Origin: CAIWHR01 sp039915505
GTDB taxonomy: Bacteria > Pseudomonadota > Gammaproteobacteria > Burkholderiales > Casimicrobiaceae
Assembly (NCBI GenBank): GCA_039915505.1
Contig: JBDSND010000004.1
Span: 1 to 28,214 of the forward strand
Length of the DNA: 28,214 nucleotides
Reading direction: 5' to 3'
Numbering within the stretch: the stretch's first letter is position 1; each line of letters starts with the position of its first letter. The position numbers and the translations under genes are program-made. Under the pieces are notes generated by a model that ran no database searches, was not told the DNA's origin, and saw nothing but the letters and a program-made list of their open reading frames with translations. Below are positions 17,757-25,617 of this stretch, in pieces.

Positions 17757-19547
17757 CTAACTCGCCTTGGCAGCGTCCGAGGCGCGCACCCGGATGTGCA
17801 GGTCGCGCAACTGCTGCTCGGTGACCACGGTCGGTGCCTCGACCAGCAGGTCCTGGCCACGCTGGGTCTTGGGGAACGCGATCACGTCGCGAATCGATTC
17901 CGCGCCGGTCATCATGGCAACGATGCGGTCGAGCCCGAAGGCGATGCCGCCGTGGGGAGGCGCGCCGTACTGCAGCGCGTCGAGGAGGAAACCGAACTTC
18001 CGGCGCTGGTCCTCGGGGCTGATGGCAAGTGCCGCGAACACCTTGGCCTGCACCTCCGGGCGGTGGATACGCACCGAGCCGCCGCCGATCTCCCAGCCGT
18101 TCAGCACCACGTCGTAGGCCTTGGCGGTTGCGCTGCCAGGGTCCTCGGTGAACGTGTCCTCCTGGCCATCCTTGGGGGCCGTGAACGGATGGTGCCGCGC
18201 GCCCCAGGTACCGCCGGTCTCGTCGTACTCGAACATGGGGAAGTCGACCACCCAAAGCGGCTTCCATCCGGCCTTGGCAAAGCCGCGGTCGTGACCGATC
18301 CTGGCGCGCAGCCAGCCGAGGCTGTCGTTCACTACCTTCTCGCGATCGGCCGAGAAAAAGACCAGGTCGCCCGACTGCGCGTGGGTGCGCTGGAGGATGA
18401 CCTCCAGCAAGTCGCGCGACAGAAACTTGACGATCGGCGACTGCAGTCCTTCCTCGTTCGGCTTGGCGGCGTCGTTGACCTTGATGTAGGCGAGTCCCTT
18501 CGACCCGTACACGGCGGCCGCCGAGGCGTAGTCGTCGATTTCCTTGCGCGACAGCGTCGCGCCGCCGGGCACGTTGAGCGCCGCGACCCGGCCGTTGCGC
18601 AACTCCGCGGCGCTGCGGAACACCTTGAACTCGGCGCTGCGCATCACGTCGGTGAGTTCGGTCAGCTTGAGCGGCACGCGCAGGTCCGGCTTGTCGGAGC
18701 CATAGTCGCGCATGGCCTCGGCGAACGGCATGACCGGGAACGGATTGGGCAATTCCACCCCAAGTGCGTTCTGGAACATCGCCCGCACCAGGCCTTCCAT
18801 GAGTTCGCGGATCTCGAGCTCAGACAAGAACGACGCCTCGACGTCGATCTGGGTGAACTCGGGTTGCCGGTCCGCGCGCAGGTCCTCGTCGCGGAAGCAT
18901 TTTACGATCTGGTAGTAGCGGTCGAAGCCGGCCATCATCAGCATCTGCTTGAACAGCTGCGGCGATTGGGGCAGGGCGTAGAAGTGGCCATGGTGCAAGC
19001 GCGAGGGCACGAGGAATTCGCGCGCGCCCTCTGGCGTTGACTTGTAGAGGATCGGCGTTTCGATGTCGATGAAGCCATGATCGTCGAGATACCGACGGGC
19101 TGCCATTGCGGTGCGGTAGCGCAGCATCATGTTCTTCTGCATCTGTGGCCGGCGCAGGTCGAGCACGCGGTGCTCCAGGCGCACGGTCTCGGACAGGTGC
19201 TCGTCGTCGAGCTGGAAAGGCGGCGTCAATGCCGCGTTCAGGATGTCGAGATCGTGGGCGAGAACCTCGATCTCGCCGGAGGGAAGATTCGGATTGACCG
19301 TGCCTTCAGGCCGCGCGCGGACCCGCCCGGTGACGGCGATCACGAACTCGTTGCGCAGCGTTTCGGCGGAGGCGAACGTCTCGGCTCGGTCCGGGTCGCA
19401 CACGACCTGCACCAGTCCTTCGCGATCACGCAGGTCGACGAAGATCACCCCGCCGTGGTCGCGGCGGCGATGGACCCAGCCCATGACGGTCACGGTCTGG
19501 CCGAGATAGCGGCTGTCGATCCGGCCGCAGTAGTCGGTGCGCTTCAA
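17757..19547 (-). CDS. aspS: Aspartyl-tRNA synthetase
   Basis: 596 residues. AspRS charges tRNA-Asp with aspartate in the cytoplasm. The order is typical of the bacterial type: an OB-fold anticodon domain (YLGQTVTVMGWVHRRRDHGGVIFVDLRD), a class II catalytic core with motif 2 (FRDEDLRADRQPEFTQID), a large bacterial insertion domain, and motif 3 near the C-terminus (GGIAFGLDRIVAMM). The start is decided by the ribosome-binding site: GGAG lies six bases before a TTG at 19547, giving M-K-R-T-D-Y-C-G, like known AspRS N-termini. Another TTG four codons upstream (19559) has none. It is transcribed with the DUF502 gene upstream and the RNase/barstar pair downstream. A TTG start is unusual for an essential synthetase and may lower expression. 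Confidence 0.96.
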   Translation of the reverse strand: MKRTDYCGRIDSRYLGQTVTVMGWVHRRRDHGGVIFVDLRDREGLVQVVCDPDRAETFASAETLRNEFVIAVTGRVRARPEGTVNPNLPSGEIEVLAHDLDILNAALTPPFQLDDEHLSETVRLEHRVLDLRRPQMQKNMMLRYRTAMAARRYLDDHGFIDIETPILYKSTPEGAREFLVPSRLHHGHFYALPQSPQLFKQMLMMAGFDRYYQIVKCFRDEDLRADRQPEFTQIDVEASFLSELEIRELMEGLVRAMFQNALGVELPNPFPVMPFAEAMRDYGSDKPDLRVPLKLTELTDVMRSAEFKVFRSAAELRNGRVAALNVPGGATLSRKEIDDYASAAAVYGSKGLAYIKVNDAAKPNEEGLQSPIVKFLSRDLLEVILQRTHAQSGDLVFFSADREKVVNDSLGWLRARIGHDRGFAKAGWKPLWVVDFPMFEYDETGGTWGARHHPFTAPKDGQEDTFTEDPGSATAKAYDVVLNGWEIGGGSVRIHRPEVQAKVFAALAISPEDQRRKFGFLLDALQYGAPPHGGIAFGLDRIVAMMTGAESIRDVIAFPKTQRGQDLLVEAPTVVTEQQLRDLHIRVRASDAAKAS

Positions 19548-19626
19548 GACGATCTCCAAAGGTGCCGCGTGCGTGCGGGTGCGTTGGCTGGCGCCGCGAC
19601 GGGCGCTACAAGGGGCCGACCAAGCG

Positions 19627-20298
19627 TCAGTTGCTAGACGGTGCCGCGGGCGCGCGGCGAGCCGGCGTCACGGCGGCGTCGCGATCGGGCCGGGGCAGGA
19701 CGGGATTGCGGGTGCGCGGCGCGACCACGCCCATCGAGATGATGTACTTCAGCGCCTCGTCGACCGACATGTCGAGCTCCCGCACCTTGCTGCGAGGCAC
19801 GAGCAGGAAGTAACCGGACGTCGGATTGGGGGTGGTGGGTACGTACACGCTGACATGCTCGCCCTCGAGCTGCGCCGACACCGCGGACGCCGGCACGCCG
19901 GTGAGAAACGCGATCGTCCAGCTACCGGAGTGCGGGAACTCCACGAGAAGCGCCTTGCGGAATGCGTTGCCCTTTTCGGACAGCAGGGTATCGCTGACCT
20001 GCTTCACTGACGAGTAGATCGACTTCACGAAGGGGATGCGGGAGAGCACCGCTTCCCAGACCAGGATCAGCCGCGCGCCCACGAAGTTGGCCGCGAACAC
20101 CCCGGTGAGGAGCAGGATCAGAAAGCTCAGTACCACACCGAGACCGGGAATCGCGAAACCAAAGAGCGCCTCGGGACGCCACGACTCGGGAATGACGAGC
20201 AGCGTCTGGTCGAGCGCAGACACCAGCGCGTGGAGGACCCAGATCGTGATGCCCAGGGGCACCCAGACCAACAGTCCCGCGATGAGGTAGCGTCTCAT
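19627..20298 (-). CDS. DUF502 family membrane protein
   Basis: About 223 residues from the ATG at 20298. A GTG nine codons earlier (20325), almost overlapping the fmdB stop, is an alternative start. Two transmembrane helices are clear: about residues 4-28 (YLIAGLLVWVPLGITIWVL) and about 53-80 (PGLGVVLSFLILLLTGVFA). The following soluble part has DUF502 landmarks: a R-I-P-F-V-K-S-I-Y-S-S-V-K-Q-V motif, FPHSGSWTIAFLTG, VYVPTTPNPTSGYFLLVP and ALKYIISMGVV near the end. The C-terminal tail is Pro/Ala/Arg rich. The function of DUF502 proteins is not established. In many beta- and gammaproteobacteria the gene sits just before aspS and after an fmdB-type gene, as here. Confidence 0.9.
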   Translation of the reverse strand: MRRYLIAGLLVWVPLGITIWVLHALVSALDQTLLVIPESWRPEALFGFAIPGLGVVLSFLILLLTGVFAANFVGARLILVWEAVLSRIPFVKSIYSSVKQVSDTLLSEKGNAFRKALLVEFPHSGSWTIAFLTGVPASAVSAQLEGEHVSVYVPTTPNPTSGYFLLVPRSKVRELDMSVDEALKYIISMGVVAPRTRNPVLPRPDRDAAVTPARRAPAAPSSN

Positions 20299-20326
20299 GG
20301 ACCAGCGCGGATGCGGTTGGGTCACG

Positions 20327-20764
20327 TCAGGAGCCGGTACCACCGCCTCCGGAACCCGAGGCCGCGGGTGCGGCGTCGCTTTTCGCGGCGGGCTTGTCGG
20401 ACGTGCTCGAGGACTTGTCGGCCGATTTGTCTCTGGACTTGTCTCCGGATTTATCTCCGGATTTATCTCCGGATTTATCTCCGGATTTCGGCGCATTCTC
20501 AGACGAGCCCGCGCTCTGGGCGCTATCCGCCTTCGCGGAGGTGCCCTCGCCGTTGTTGGCGGGCTTCGCGGGAGGCTTGCCGCTACCCTTGAAGTCGGTT
20601 GCGTACCAGCCGCTGCCCTTGAGCTGGAAACCGGCCGCGGAGATCTTCTTAATCAGCGCTTCCGCCCCGCACGAGGGGCAAGTGGTCAGCAACGGATCGG
20701 AAAACTTCTGCAGCGTTTCCATCTCGTGGCTGCAAGTCGAGCAACGGTACTCGTAGATCGGCAT
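20327..20764 (-). CDS. FmdB-type zinc-ribbon protein
   Basis: 145 residues. The N-terminal ~55 residues are the FmdB/CxxC_CXXC_SSSS zinc ribbon: M-P-I-Y-E-Y-R-C then C-x-x-C pairs at 8/11 and 29/32, followed by GFQLKGSGWYATDFK, the family's characteristic end. The rest is low in complexity: Ala/Ser/Lys/Asp rich, with S-G-D-K tetrapeptides at 94-109 encoded by a 12-bp DNA repeat, and a Gly-rich end. Zinc binding is likely; the name as a regulator comes from a methylotroph operon and is weakly supported in general. The ATG at 20764 has GGGG about six bases upstream. It is the first gene of the fmdB-DUF502-aspS cluster, and an AT-rich region with a likely promoter lies just upstream. Confidence 0.92.
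   Translation of the reverse strand: MPIYEYRCSTCSHEMETLQKFSDPLLTTCPSCGAEALIKKISAAGFQLKGSGWYATDFKGSGKPPAKPANNGEGTSAKADSAQSAGSSENAPKSGDKSGDKSGDKSGDKSRDKSADKSSSTSDKPAAKSDAAPAASGSGGGGTGS
20435..20488. repeat. 12-bp tandem repeat inside the fmdB-type gene
   Basis: Four 12-bp units GGAYTTRTCTCC run head to tail from 20435 to 20482, with a partial fifth to 20488. Three are identical. Two diverged units precede them (20411-20434). On the coding strand they give repeated S-G-D-K in the disordered tail. The unit length keeps the frame, so copy number can vary without breaking the gene. Confidence 0.9.
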
Positions 20765-20809
20765 GTCAACCCCGCAAAACCGTTAAAAAACGCTTGATTA
20801 AAAAAACAA

Positions 20810-20839
20810 ATTATATCTCATCGGCGATTCCGCTGCACT
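20810..20839 (-). promoter_or_regulatory. Likely promoter of the fmdB-DUF502-aspS cluster
   Basis: On the minus strand a perfect TATAAT lies at 20815-20810, inside an AT-rich island that is unusual for this window and about 45 bases before the fmdB start. No good -35 is seen at 16-18 bases upstream (GTGCAG or neighbours), so the call rests on the -10 and on composition. Confidence 0.45.
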
Positions 20840-20966
20840 GCGTCATGACCCCCGCCTTGCACGCCTGTGCACGGCTCAAATGGGGGTGGGACACGCTGTT
20901 TTCAAAGTGCCTTATGCTAAAGGGCGGCGTGGACCTCTCCATCCGTAACGCTCGCCAGAGGACCTC

Positions 20967-21734
20967 ATGGATATCGCAGGCCATACATTCGTCGTCACCG
21001 GGGGCGCCTCCGGGCTGGGGGCCGCGACCGCCCGGATGCTGGTAGCCGCAGGCGGCGCTGTGGTGCTCGCCGACTTGCGGGACGACGACGGGGAGGCACT
21101 GGCGCGCGAACTCGGTGCGCAGGCGGCATTCGCACGAACCGACGTCGCCGACGAGGCGAGTGCGGCCGCGGCGGTGGCGCTCGCGGTCGAGCGCTTCGGT
21201 GGCCTGGCGGGGCTGGTGAACTGCGCAGGCATCGTCCATGGCGAGAAGGTGCTCGGCAAGGACGGGCCGCACGCCCTTGCGGGCTTTGTGCGGGCGGTGA
21301 ATGTCAACCTGGTCGGCTCGTTCAACATGACCCGCCTTGCCGCCGCCGCGATCGCCAAGGGAGCGCCCAATGGCGAAGGCGAGCGCGGGGTCATCGTGTT
21401 CACCGCGTCGGTGGCTGCGTTCGACGGCCAGGTCGGCCAGGCAGCGTACGCCGCGTCCAAAGCAGGGCTGGTCGGCATGACGCTGCCGATTGCAAGGGAA
21501 CTGGCGCGATTGGGTATCCGGGTGATGTGCATCGCACCGGGAATCTTCGAGACGCCGATGATGGCGGGCCTCCCACCCGATGTTCAGGCCTCGCTCGGCA
21601 AGATGGTGCCCTTCCCGCCGCGGCTCGGGCGTCCCGACGAGTTCGCGGCGCTCGTCGCCGCGATCATCGGCAATCCCATGTTGAACGGCGAAGTGATCCG
21701 CCTCGACGGCGCCATCCGGATGGCCGCCAAGTAA
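20967..21734 (+). CDS. SDR dehydrogenase, type-2 3-hydroxyacyl-CoA dehydrogenase-like
   Basis: 255 residues. A short-chain dehydrogenase/reductase with the Rossmann motif TGGASGLG at 11-18, the NAG-equivalent N-C-A-G-I, and the catalytic Ser148, Tyr161 and Lys165 (Y-A-A-S-K). The long insert EKVLGKDGPHALAGFVRAVNVNLVGSFN, the block GERGVIVFTASVAAFDGQVGQAAYAASKAG and the ending GEVIRLDGAIRMAAK are those I know from the HSD10-like type-2 3-hydroxyacyl-CoA dehydrogenases. These oxidise 3-hydroxyacyl-CoA with NAD+ in short or branched fatty-acid and isoleucine breakdown. The start has GAGGA four bases before the ATG. It stands alone on the plus strand between the fmdB promoter and the convergent dsbB gene, with no acyl-CoA genes beside it, so its pathway cannot be set from context. 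Confidence 0.92.
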   Translation: MDIAGHTFVVTGGASGLGAATARMLVAAGGAVVLADLRDDDGEALARELGAQAAFARTDVADEASAAAAVALAVERFGGLAGLVNCAGIVHGEKVLGKDGPHALAGFVRAVNVNLVGSFNMTRLAAAAIAKGAPNGEGERGVIVFTASVAAFDGQVGQAAYAASKAGLVGMTLPIARELARLGIRVMCIAPGIFETPMMAGLPPDVQASLGKMVPFPPRLGRPDEFAALVAAIIGNPMLNGEVIRLDGAIRMAAK

Positions 21735-21889
21735 ACGCTAATCGGCCTGGCGCTGCGCAGGCGATCGCGCTTCGATCGACCTTCAACACTACAACGGAAG
21801 GTCGCCTTCGGCGCGGGCTGCACCGCGCTAGTCCGCACGTTGATGCGCGACCGGTGGCGCAGACAGCCGGTACGGCGCAAGTGGCCACA
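21735..21889. other. Intergenic region between convergent genes
   Basis: About 155 bases between the convergent SDR and dsbB genes. No hairpin with a T-run and no coding frame with a ribosome-binding site was recognised. Confidence 0.45.
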
Positions 21890-22543
21890 TCAGTCCCGCC
21901 GGACGAGCACCAGGGCCACCATGGTCATCGCAACGAAGGCGACGAAGGTCCAGGCTGGAATGCCCAGTCCGAGGAAATACCAGCCGGCCTCGGCGCATTC
22001 GCCAGTGCCTTTGAAAAGCCGGTTGAACACGTCCAGGAGTGGCAGCGTCTCCAGCATGTAGTCGAGTCCCATCCCGCAGGCCGGGACCTGATCCTTGGGA
22101 AGGTGCTGGATCCAGACGTGGCGGTAAGCGACTGCGGCGCCGAATACCCCTAGCACCATGACGAGCCCGGCATAGATACCCGCCCCGAGGTTGCCAGGAC
22201 CATGCGCCGCCGCGATAAGAAAGACGATGCCGATGCCGATCACGACCATGCGTTGCACGGAGCACAACGGACACGGGTCGAGATTGAGTCCGTACTGCAG
22301 CCACAGCGCCCATCCGATCAGGCCGGCACAGGCTAGCGCACCGAGCAGGTAGGCAAGTCGCCGCGGCGGCAACAATAGCAGTGCGAGGCAGGTCGCCCCG
22401 ATCGCCACGTAGATCATCCGGTAGGCCGTCAGCGTGAACGATGTGGTCGGCCCGAGGGTGCCGAACAGTGCTTCGTGGCCGATGAGGGTCAGGGCAACCG
22501 CCAACCCGAGCAACGGCCAGGGGATTCCTGAATAACGCATCAT
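21890..22543 (-). CDS. dsbB: Disulfide bond formation protein DsbB
   Basis: 217 residues. DsbB is an inner-membrane protein that reoxidises DsbA and passes electrons to quinone. Both redox pairs are present: C-P-L-C at 91/94, and Cys156 with Cys183 in the second periplasmic loop (VPACGMG to GTGECAE), followed by a last helix ending at the C-terminus. Unusually, about 90 residues precede C-P-L-C, compared with roughly 40 in E. coli DsbB. That part contains extra hydrophobic stretches (about 8-30 and 40-60) before the normal first helix (64-84), so two additional transmembrane segments are likely. The ATG at 22543 overlaps the metY stop as ATGA; another ATG directly follows it. GGAG lies 11 bases upstream of 22543. 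The metY-dsbB coupling is a translational overlap. Confidence 0.9.
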   Translation of the reverse strand: MMRYSGIPWPLLGLAVALTLIGHEALFGTLGPTTSFTLTAYRMIYVAIGATCLALLLLPPRRLAYLLGALACAGLIGWALWLQYGLNLDPCPLCSVQRMVVIGIGIVFLIAAAHGPGNLGAGIYAGLVMVLGVFGAAVAYRHVWIQHLPKDQVPACGMGLDYMLETLPLLDVFNRLFKGTGECAEAGWYFLGLGIPAWTFVAFVAMTMVALVLVRRD

Positions 22544-23826
22544 GATGCCGCTTTCTCCAATGCCTGGTCGATGTCCCAGAGGATGTCGTCGAGCGATTCG
22601 AGCCCGATCGACAGTCGAATGAGCTCGGGTCCCACACCGGCCGTGCGCAGTTCGTCCTCGGACAGCTGGCGGTGGGTGGTGGAGGCGGGGTGAATGACGA
22701 GCGTTTTTGCGTCGCCGACGTTCGCGAGATGGGACAGGAATTGCACGGCTTCGATGAAGCGCTCTCCGGCGGCGGCGCCGCCACGCACCCCGAACGTGAG
22801 GATGCCGCCCGCCCCGAGGGGTAGATAGCGCTCCGCCAGCGGACGATAGCGGCCGCCGGCGAGCAGCGGATAGTTGACCCACTCGACCTGCGGATGGGCG
22901 GCGAGATGTTCCGCGACCGCGAGCGCCGAGGTGCAATGCCGTGGCATGCGCAAGTGCAGCGTCTCGATGCCCTGCATGAGCAGGAATGCTGCCATCGGCG
23001 ACAGCGTCGGTCCGAGGGTGCGCATCGTCTCCATCCGCGCCTTCATGGTGAAGCCGAAGTCGCCGAAGGTCTCGTGGAAGCGCACGCCGTGATAGCCACG
23101 TGAAGGCTCGGTCATCTGGGGAAACTTGCCATTGCCCCACGGGAACCGGCCCGACTCGACCAGCACACCCCCCATGGTGGTGCCGTGGCCACCGAGGTAC
23201 TTGGTGACCGAATGCACGACGATGTCGGCGCCGTGCTCGATCGGGCGGCACAGATAGGGTGACGCCAGGGTGTTGTCCACCACCAAGGGAACGCCGGCGT
23301 CGCGCGCAACCTCTGCCACGGCGGCGATGTCGAGCACATTGAGCTGTGGATTGCCGAGCGTCTCGGCATAGAGCGCCTTGGTATTGGGCCGGACCGCAGC
23401 GCGGAAGGCATCCGCGTCGTCGGCGTCGACGAAGGTCGTCGTGATGCCGTAATCGGCGAGGGTGACGGCGAGTTGAGAATAGGTGCCACCATAAAGCGTG
23501 CGCGCCGCGACGATATGGTCGCCCTGGCGCGCCAAGGTCATGAGCGCGACAGCCTGCGCGGCCATGCCGGTCGCGCAGGCGAGCGCGGCCCGTCCGCCTT
23601 CGAGTGCGGCGATCCGTTCCTCGAGCGCGGCTACCGTTGGATTGGAAATGCGCGAATACACATTGCCGAACGTCTGCAGGTTGAACAGGCTCGCGGCGTG
23701 GTCGGCGCTGTCGAAGACGAAGGACGTGGTCTGGTAGATGGGCTGGGCGCGCGCGCCCGTGGCAGCGTCGGGAATCTGGCCGGCGTGCAGGCACAGCGTG
23801 TCGAAACCGAACTTGCGATCGCCCAT
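22540..23826 (-). CDS. metY: O-acetylhomoserine sulfhydrylase-type Cys/Met metabolism enzyme
   Basis: 428 residues. A PLP enzyme of the Cys/Met metabolism family. The start GFDTLCLHAGQIPDAATGARAQPIYQTTSFVF is typical of O-acetylhomoserine aminocarboxypropyltransferase, which makes homocysteine (or methionine) from O-acetylhomoserine and sulfide (or methanethiol). The PLP lysine is Lys209 in H-S-V-T-K-Y-L-G-G-H-G. YSRISNPT at 57-64, ATGMAA at 85-90 and HPASTTH with SIGLES near the C-terminus complete the family pattern. Total length fits MetY rather than shorter MetB/MetC. The ATG at 23826 gives the right N-terminus, although the ribosome-binding site is weak. Its stop overlaps dsbB. I looked for a SAM- or SAH-type riboswitch upstream and did not recognise one. 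Confidence 0.92.
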   Translation of the reverse strand: MGDRKFGFDTLCLHAGQIPDAATGARAQPIYQTTSFVFDSADHAASLFNLQTFGNVYSRISNPTVAALEERIAALEGGRAALACATGMAAQAVALMTLARQGDHIVAARTLYGGTYSQLAVTLADYGITTTFVDADDADAFRAAVRPNTKALYAETLGNPQLNVLDIAAVAEVARDAGVPLVVDNTLASPYLCRPIEHGADIVVHSVTKYLGGHGTTMGGVLVESGRFPWGNGKFPQMTEPSRGYHGVRFHETFGDFGFTMKARMETMRTLGPTLSPMAAFLLMQGIETLHLRMPRHCTSALAVAEHLAAHPQVEWVNYPLLAGGRYRPLAERYLPLGAGGILTFGVRGGAAAGERFIEAVQFLSHLANVGDAKTLVIHPASTTHRQLSEDELRTAGVGPELIRLSIGLESLDDILWDIDQALEKAAS

Positions 23827-24063
23827 GGAAATAGATCCGATAGCCGAAGATCTGTGAGCCGGGCCGCGCACCGGCGGCGTCGGACGCGGGGAGGCCAGAC
23901 GGCACCGGCCCGCAGCGCAGGCAGGCGTGGCTCGCGGTGTGGGGCTCGTCGTCGTCCGCGTGGCGGCCGATGGCCTCCCAACGCGGACGCTGCCATTACG
24001 CTACGAACCCGCCGCTAGGCATTGTGCCACGGGTGACGAGGCGGGCTGCCGGTGAGCGGGACG
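23827..24063. other. Intergenic region upstream of metY
   Basis: About 237 GC-rich bases between the CoA-binding protein gene and metY, both on the minus strand. Several overlapping frames are open because of the composition, but none has a good start. No riboswitch core or terminator with a T-run was recognised. A promoter for metY is expected here but not clearly visible. Confidence 0.4.
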
Positions 24064-24540
24064 TCAGGCGGTGATCGACGGCCGCCGGGAGGAGATGATG
24101 CCGGTATTCACGCCGGCAAAGTTAAGGCCGCCGAGGATGCGCGCATGCTCGATCTTAAAGCAGCGATCCTGCACGACATCCAGGCCCGCGTCGTTGGCGA
24201 GCGCCGCGGCCTCGTCGCTGCGGATGCCGAGCTGCATCCAGAAGATCCTTGCGCCGATGGCGATGGCCTCGCGGGCGAGGCCCGGCATCTCCTCGGCGTG
24301 ACGAAAGCCGTCAACCAGGTCGACGGGAAAGGGAATATCCGCGAGCCGGGCGTAGCAGCGCTCGCCCAGGACCTCGTCGTAGGTCGGATTGACCGGCACG
24401 ACGCGATAGCCGTGATCCTGCATGTACTTCGCGGCGAAATAACTCGGGCGGTACCAGTTGGCCGAGAGTCCCACCACCGCAAGCACGCGGACGGTGGTAA
24501 GGACCCGGCGAATGCCGGCGACGTCGTCGACGATGGCCAT
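24064..24540 (-). CDS. CoA-binding domain protein (YccU-like)
   Basis: 158 residues from the ATG at 24540, which has GGAG five bases upstream. The protein is a single Rossmann-type CoA-binding domain: VLAVVGLSANWYRPSYFAAKYMQDHGYRVVPVNPTYDEVLGERCYARL, then PVDLVDGFRHAEEMP, an A-I-G-A-R-I-F-W-M-Q-L-G-I block and a D-R-C-F-K-I-E-H motif near the end. This is the succinyl-CoA-synthetase alpha-like fold found in the small YccU family. Members bind CoA or similar nucleotides, but the physiological role is not settled. It sits on the same strand as metY, about 240 bases upstream of it, and downstream of the crystallin-type gene; no operon partner is obvious. Confidence 0.9.
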   Translation of the reverse strand: MAIVDDVAGIRRVLTTVRVLAVVGLSANWYRPSYFAAKYMQDHGYRVVPVNPTYDEVLGERCYARLADIPFPVDLVDGFRHAEEMPGLAREAIAIGARIFWMQLGIRSDEAAALANDAGLDVVQDRCFKIEHARILGGLNFAGVNTGIISSRRPSITA

Positions 24541-24672
24541 CGGCACTCCACACCCGCAATGAGGAGTGACGGCGGGCGGGGCCATGCCGATCCGGCGGAT
24601 GCCCCGGGCGTTCGCGGGCGGGCATCCGCGAGCGCTTGCCGGCAGCTTAGCAAATGCTGCCGGCGTCGCCGT

Positions 24673-25617
24673 TTAGTAGCCGCGCCAGTTGGGCGCTTCG
24701 CGGTAGGGATAGTAGTTGGCGATACGCCGGCCCGACGAGATGCGGTTGCGCAACTCGGGCGGAAGCGTGGGGTAGTCGCCCGGCCCGAACGTCCGGCATT
24801 CGCCTTCGAAGTTGGCGTCGCTGCAGAACATCCAGTAGCCACTGTCGATGCGCATCGACGACGCGCGATCGTTGAAGTTGTACTGGGCGAGATCGCGTAC
24901 GATCGGACGGTCGATCACCAGCGCGCGACCCTGCAGATTGCGTTGTCCGAAAAGCTCGGCGCGGCCATTGTCGGGACGGCCCACGGGACCCCCGATGGGA
25001 CCGGGCGCGGGCACGGGGGGCGGACCGCCCGCCACCGGCGGCAACAGCTTGGCGGAACTGAGCCGTCCGGCGAGGGCGCCGAGTTCGGGATAGCGTCCGG
25101 GTTCGAGACTGACGCACGATCCGCGGTAGTCGGCGTTTTCGCAGAGTTGCCACGTGCCGCTTTCGACGATGAGGGAATGCGCCCGGTCATTGAGATCGAT
25201 CTGGTCGAAATTGCGCACATCGTTCTCGAGTGATACGCCGCGGCCGTCGAACTTGGGGAAGTCGAACAGTGTGATGCGTCCACGCGCCGGGGGCACGACC
25301 CCGCCGTTGACGGCGCGGACCGAGGACACGCGGTCGTTCAAGCCGACTGCGGCGAGCGATGGATAGTCACCCGGCGTGAGGTTCACGCAACGACCGCGAA
25401 AATTCGCGTCCGAGCATATCTGCCACGTGCCGCCCCGTACGGTGGCCGACGAGGCGCGGTCGTTGTAACCAACGTTGAAAAAATCATCGACAGGCTGATC
25501 GACGGCGAAGGAGCGGCCGCGGAAATTGTCATCGTCGTAGAGGACGATCTGGGCGCCTACCTGCCAAGCCGCCCCCAATCCCAGCGCCAGCCCCCATCCA
25601 CGCATCCAGTTCTTCAT
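24673..25617 (-). CDS. Secreted protein with three beta/gamma-crystallin domains
   Basis: 314 residues. A signal peptide covers about 1-22 (MRGWGLALGLGAAWQVGA, cleavage probably before Q23). The mature protein is three two-motif beta/gamma-crystallin domains: about 23-103, 112-192 and 218-300. A Pro/Gly linker (194-216) separates the second and third. Each domain has an IVLYDDDNFRGRSF-like Greek-key strand pattern, then T-W-Q-x-C with a C-x-N/D-x-x-x-x-x-C pair, and P-G-x-Y-P. The calcium-type signature N/D-D-R-x-S-S occurs at 52-57, 94-99 and 249-254; the others (143-148, 184-188, 291-295) are degenerate. Bacterial relatives are calcium-binding envelope or spore-coat proteins. The start has a strong GAGGAGG eight bases before the ATG at 25617. 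It is a single gene with no obvious partners. Confidence 0.92.
   Translation of the reverse strand: MKNWMRGWGLALGLGAAWQVGAQIVLYDDDNFRGRSFAVDQPVDDFFNVGYNDRASSATVRGGTWQICSDANFRGRCVNLTPGDYPSLAAVGLNDRVSSVRAVNGGVVPPARGRITLFDFPKFDGRGVSLENDVRNFDQIDLNDRAHSLIVESGTWQLCENADYRGSCVSLEPGRYPELGALAGRLSSAKLLPPVAGGPPPVPAPGPIGGPVGRPDNGRAELFGQRNLQGRALVIDRPIVRDLAQYNFNDRASSMRIDSGYWMFCSDANFEGECRTFGPGDYPTLPPELRNRISSGRRIANYYPYREAPNWRGY

Noticed and set aside
20880..20920. Promoter for the SDR gene around a TATGCT
   Set aside because: The -10 candidate at 20913-20918 has no acceptable -35 at 16-18 bases, so I did not list it.
23827..24063. Possible SAM- or SAH-type riboswitch upstream of metY
   Set aside because: I read both strands and saw no recognisable conserved core, paired helices with a terminator or antiterminator. 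A covariance-model search would settle it.
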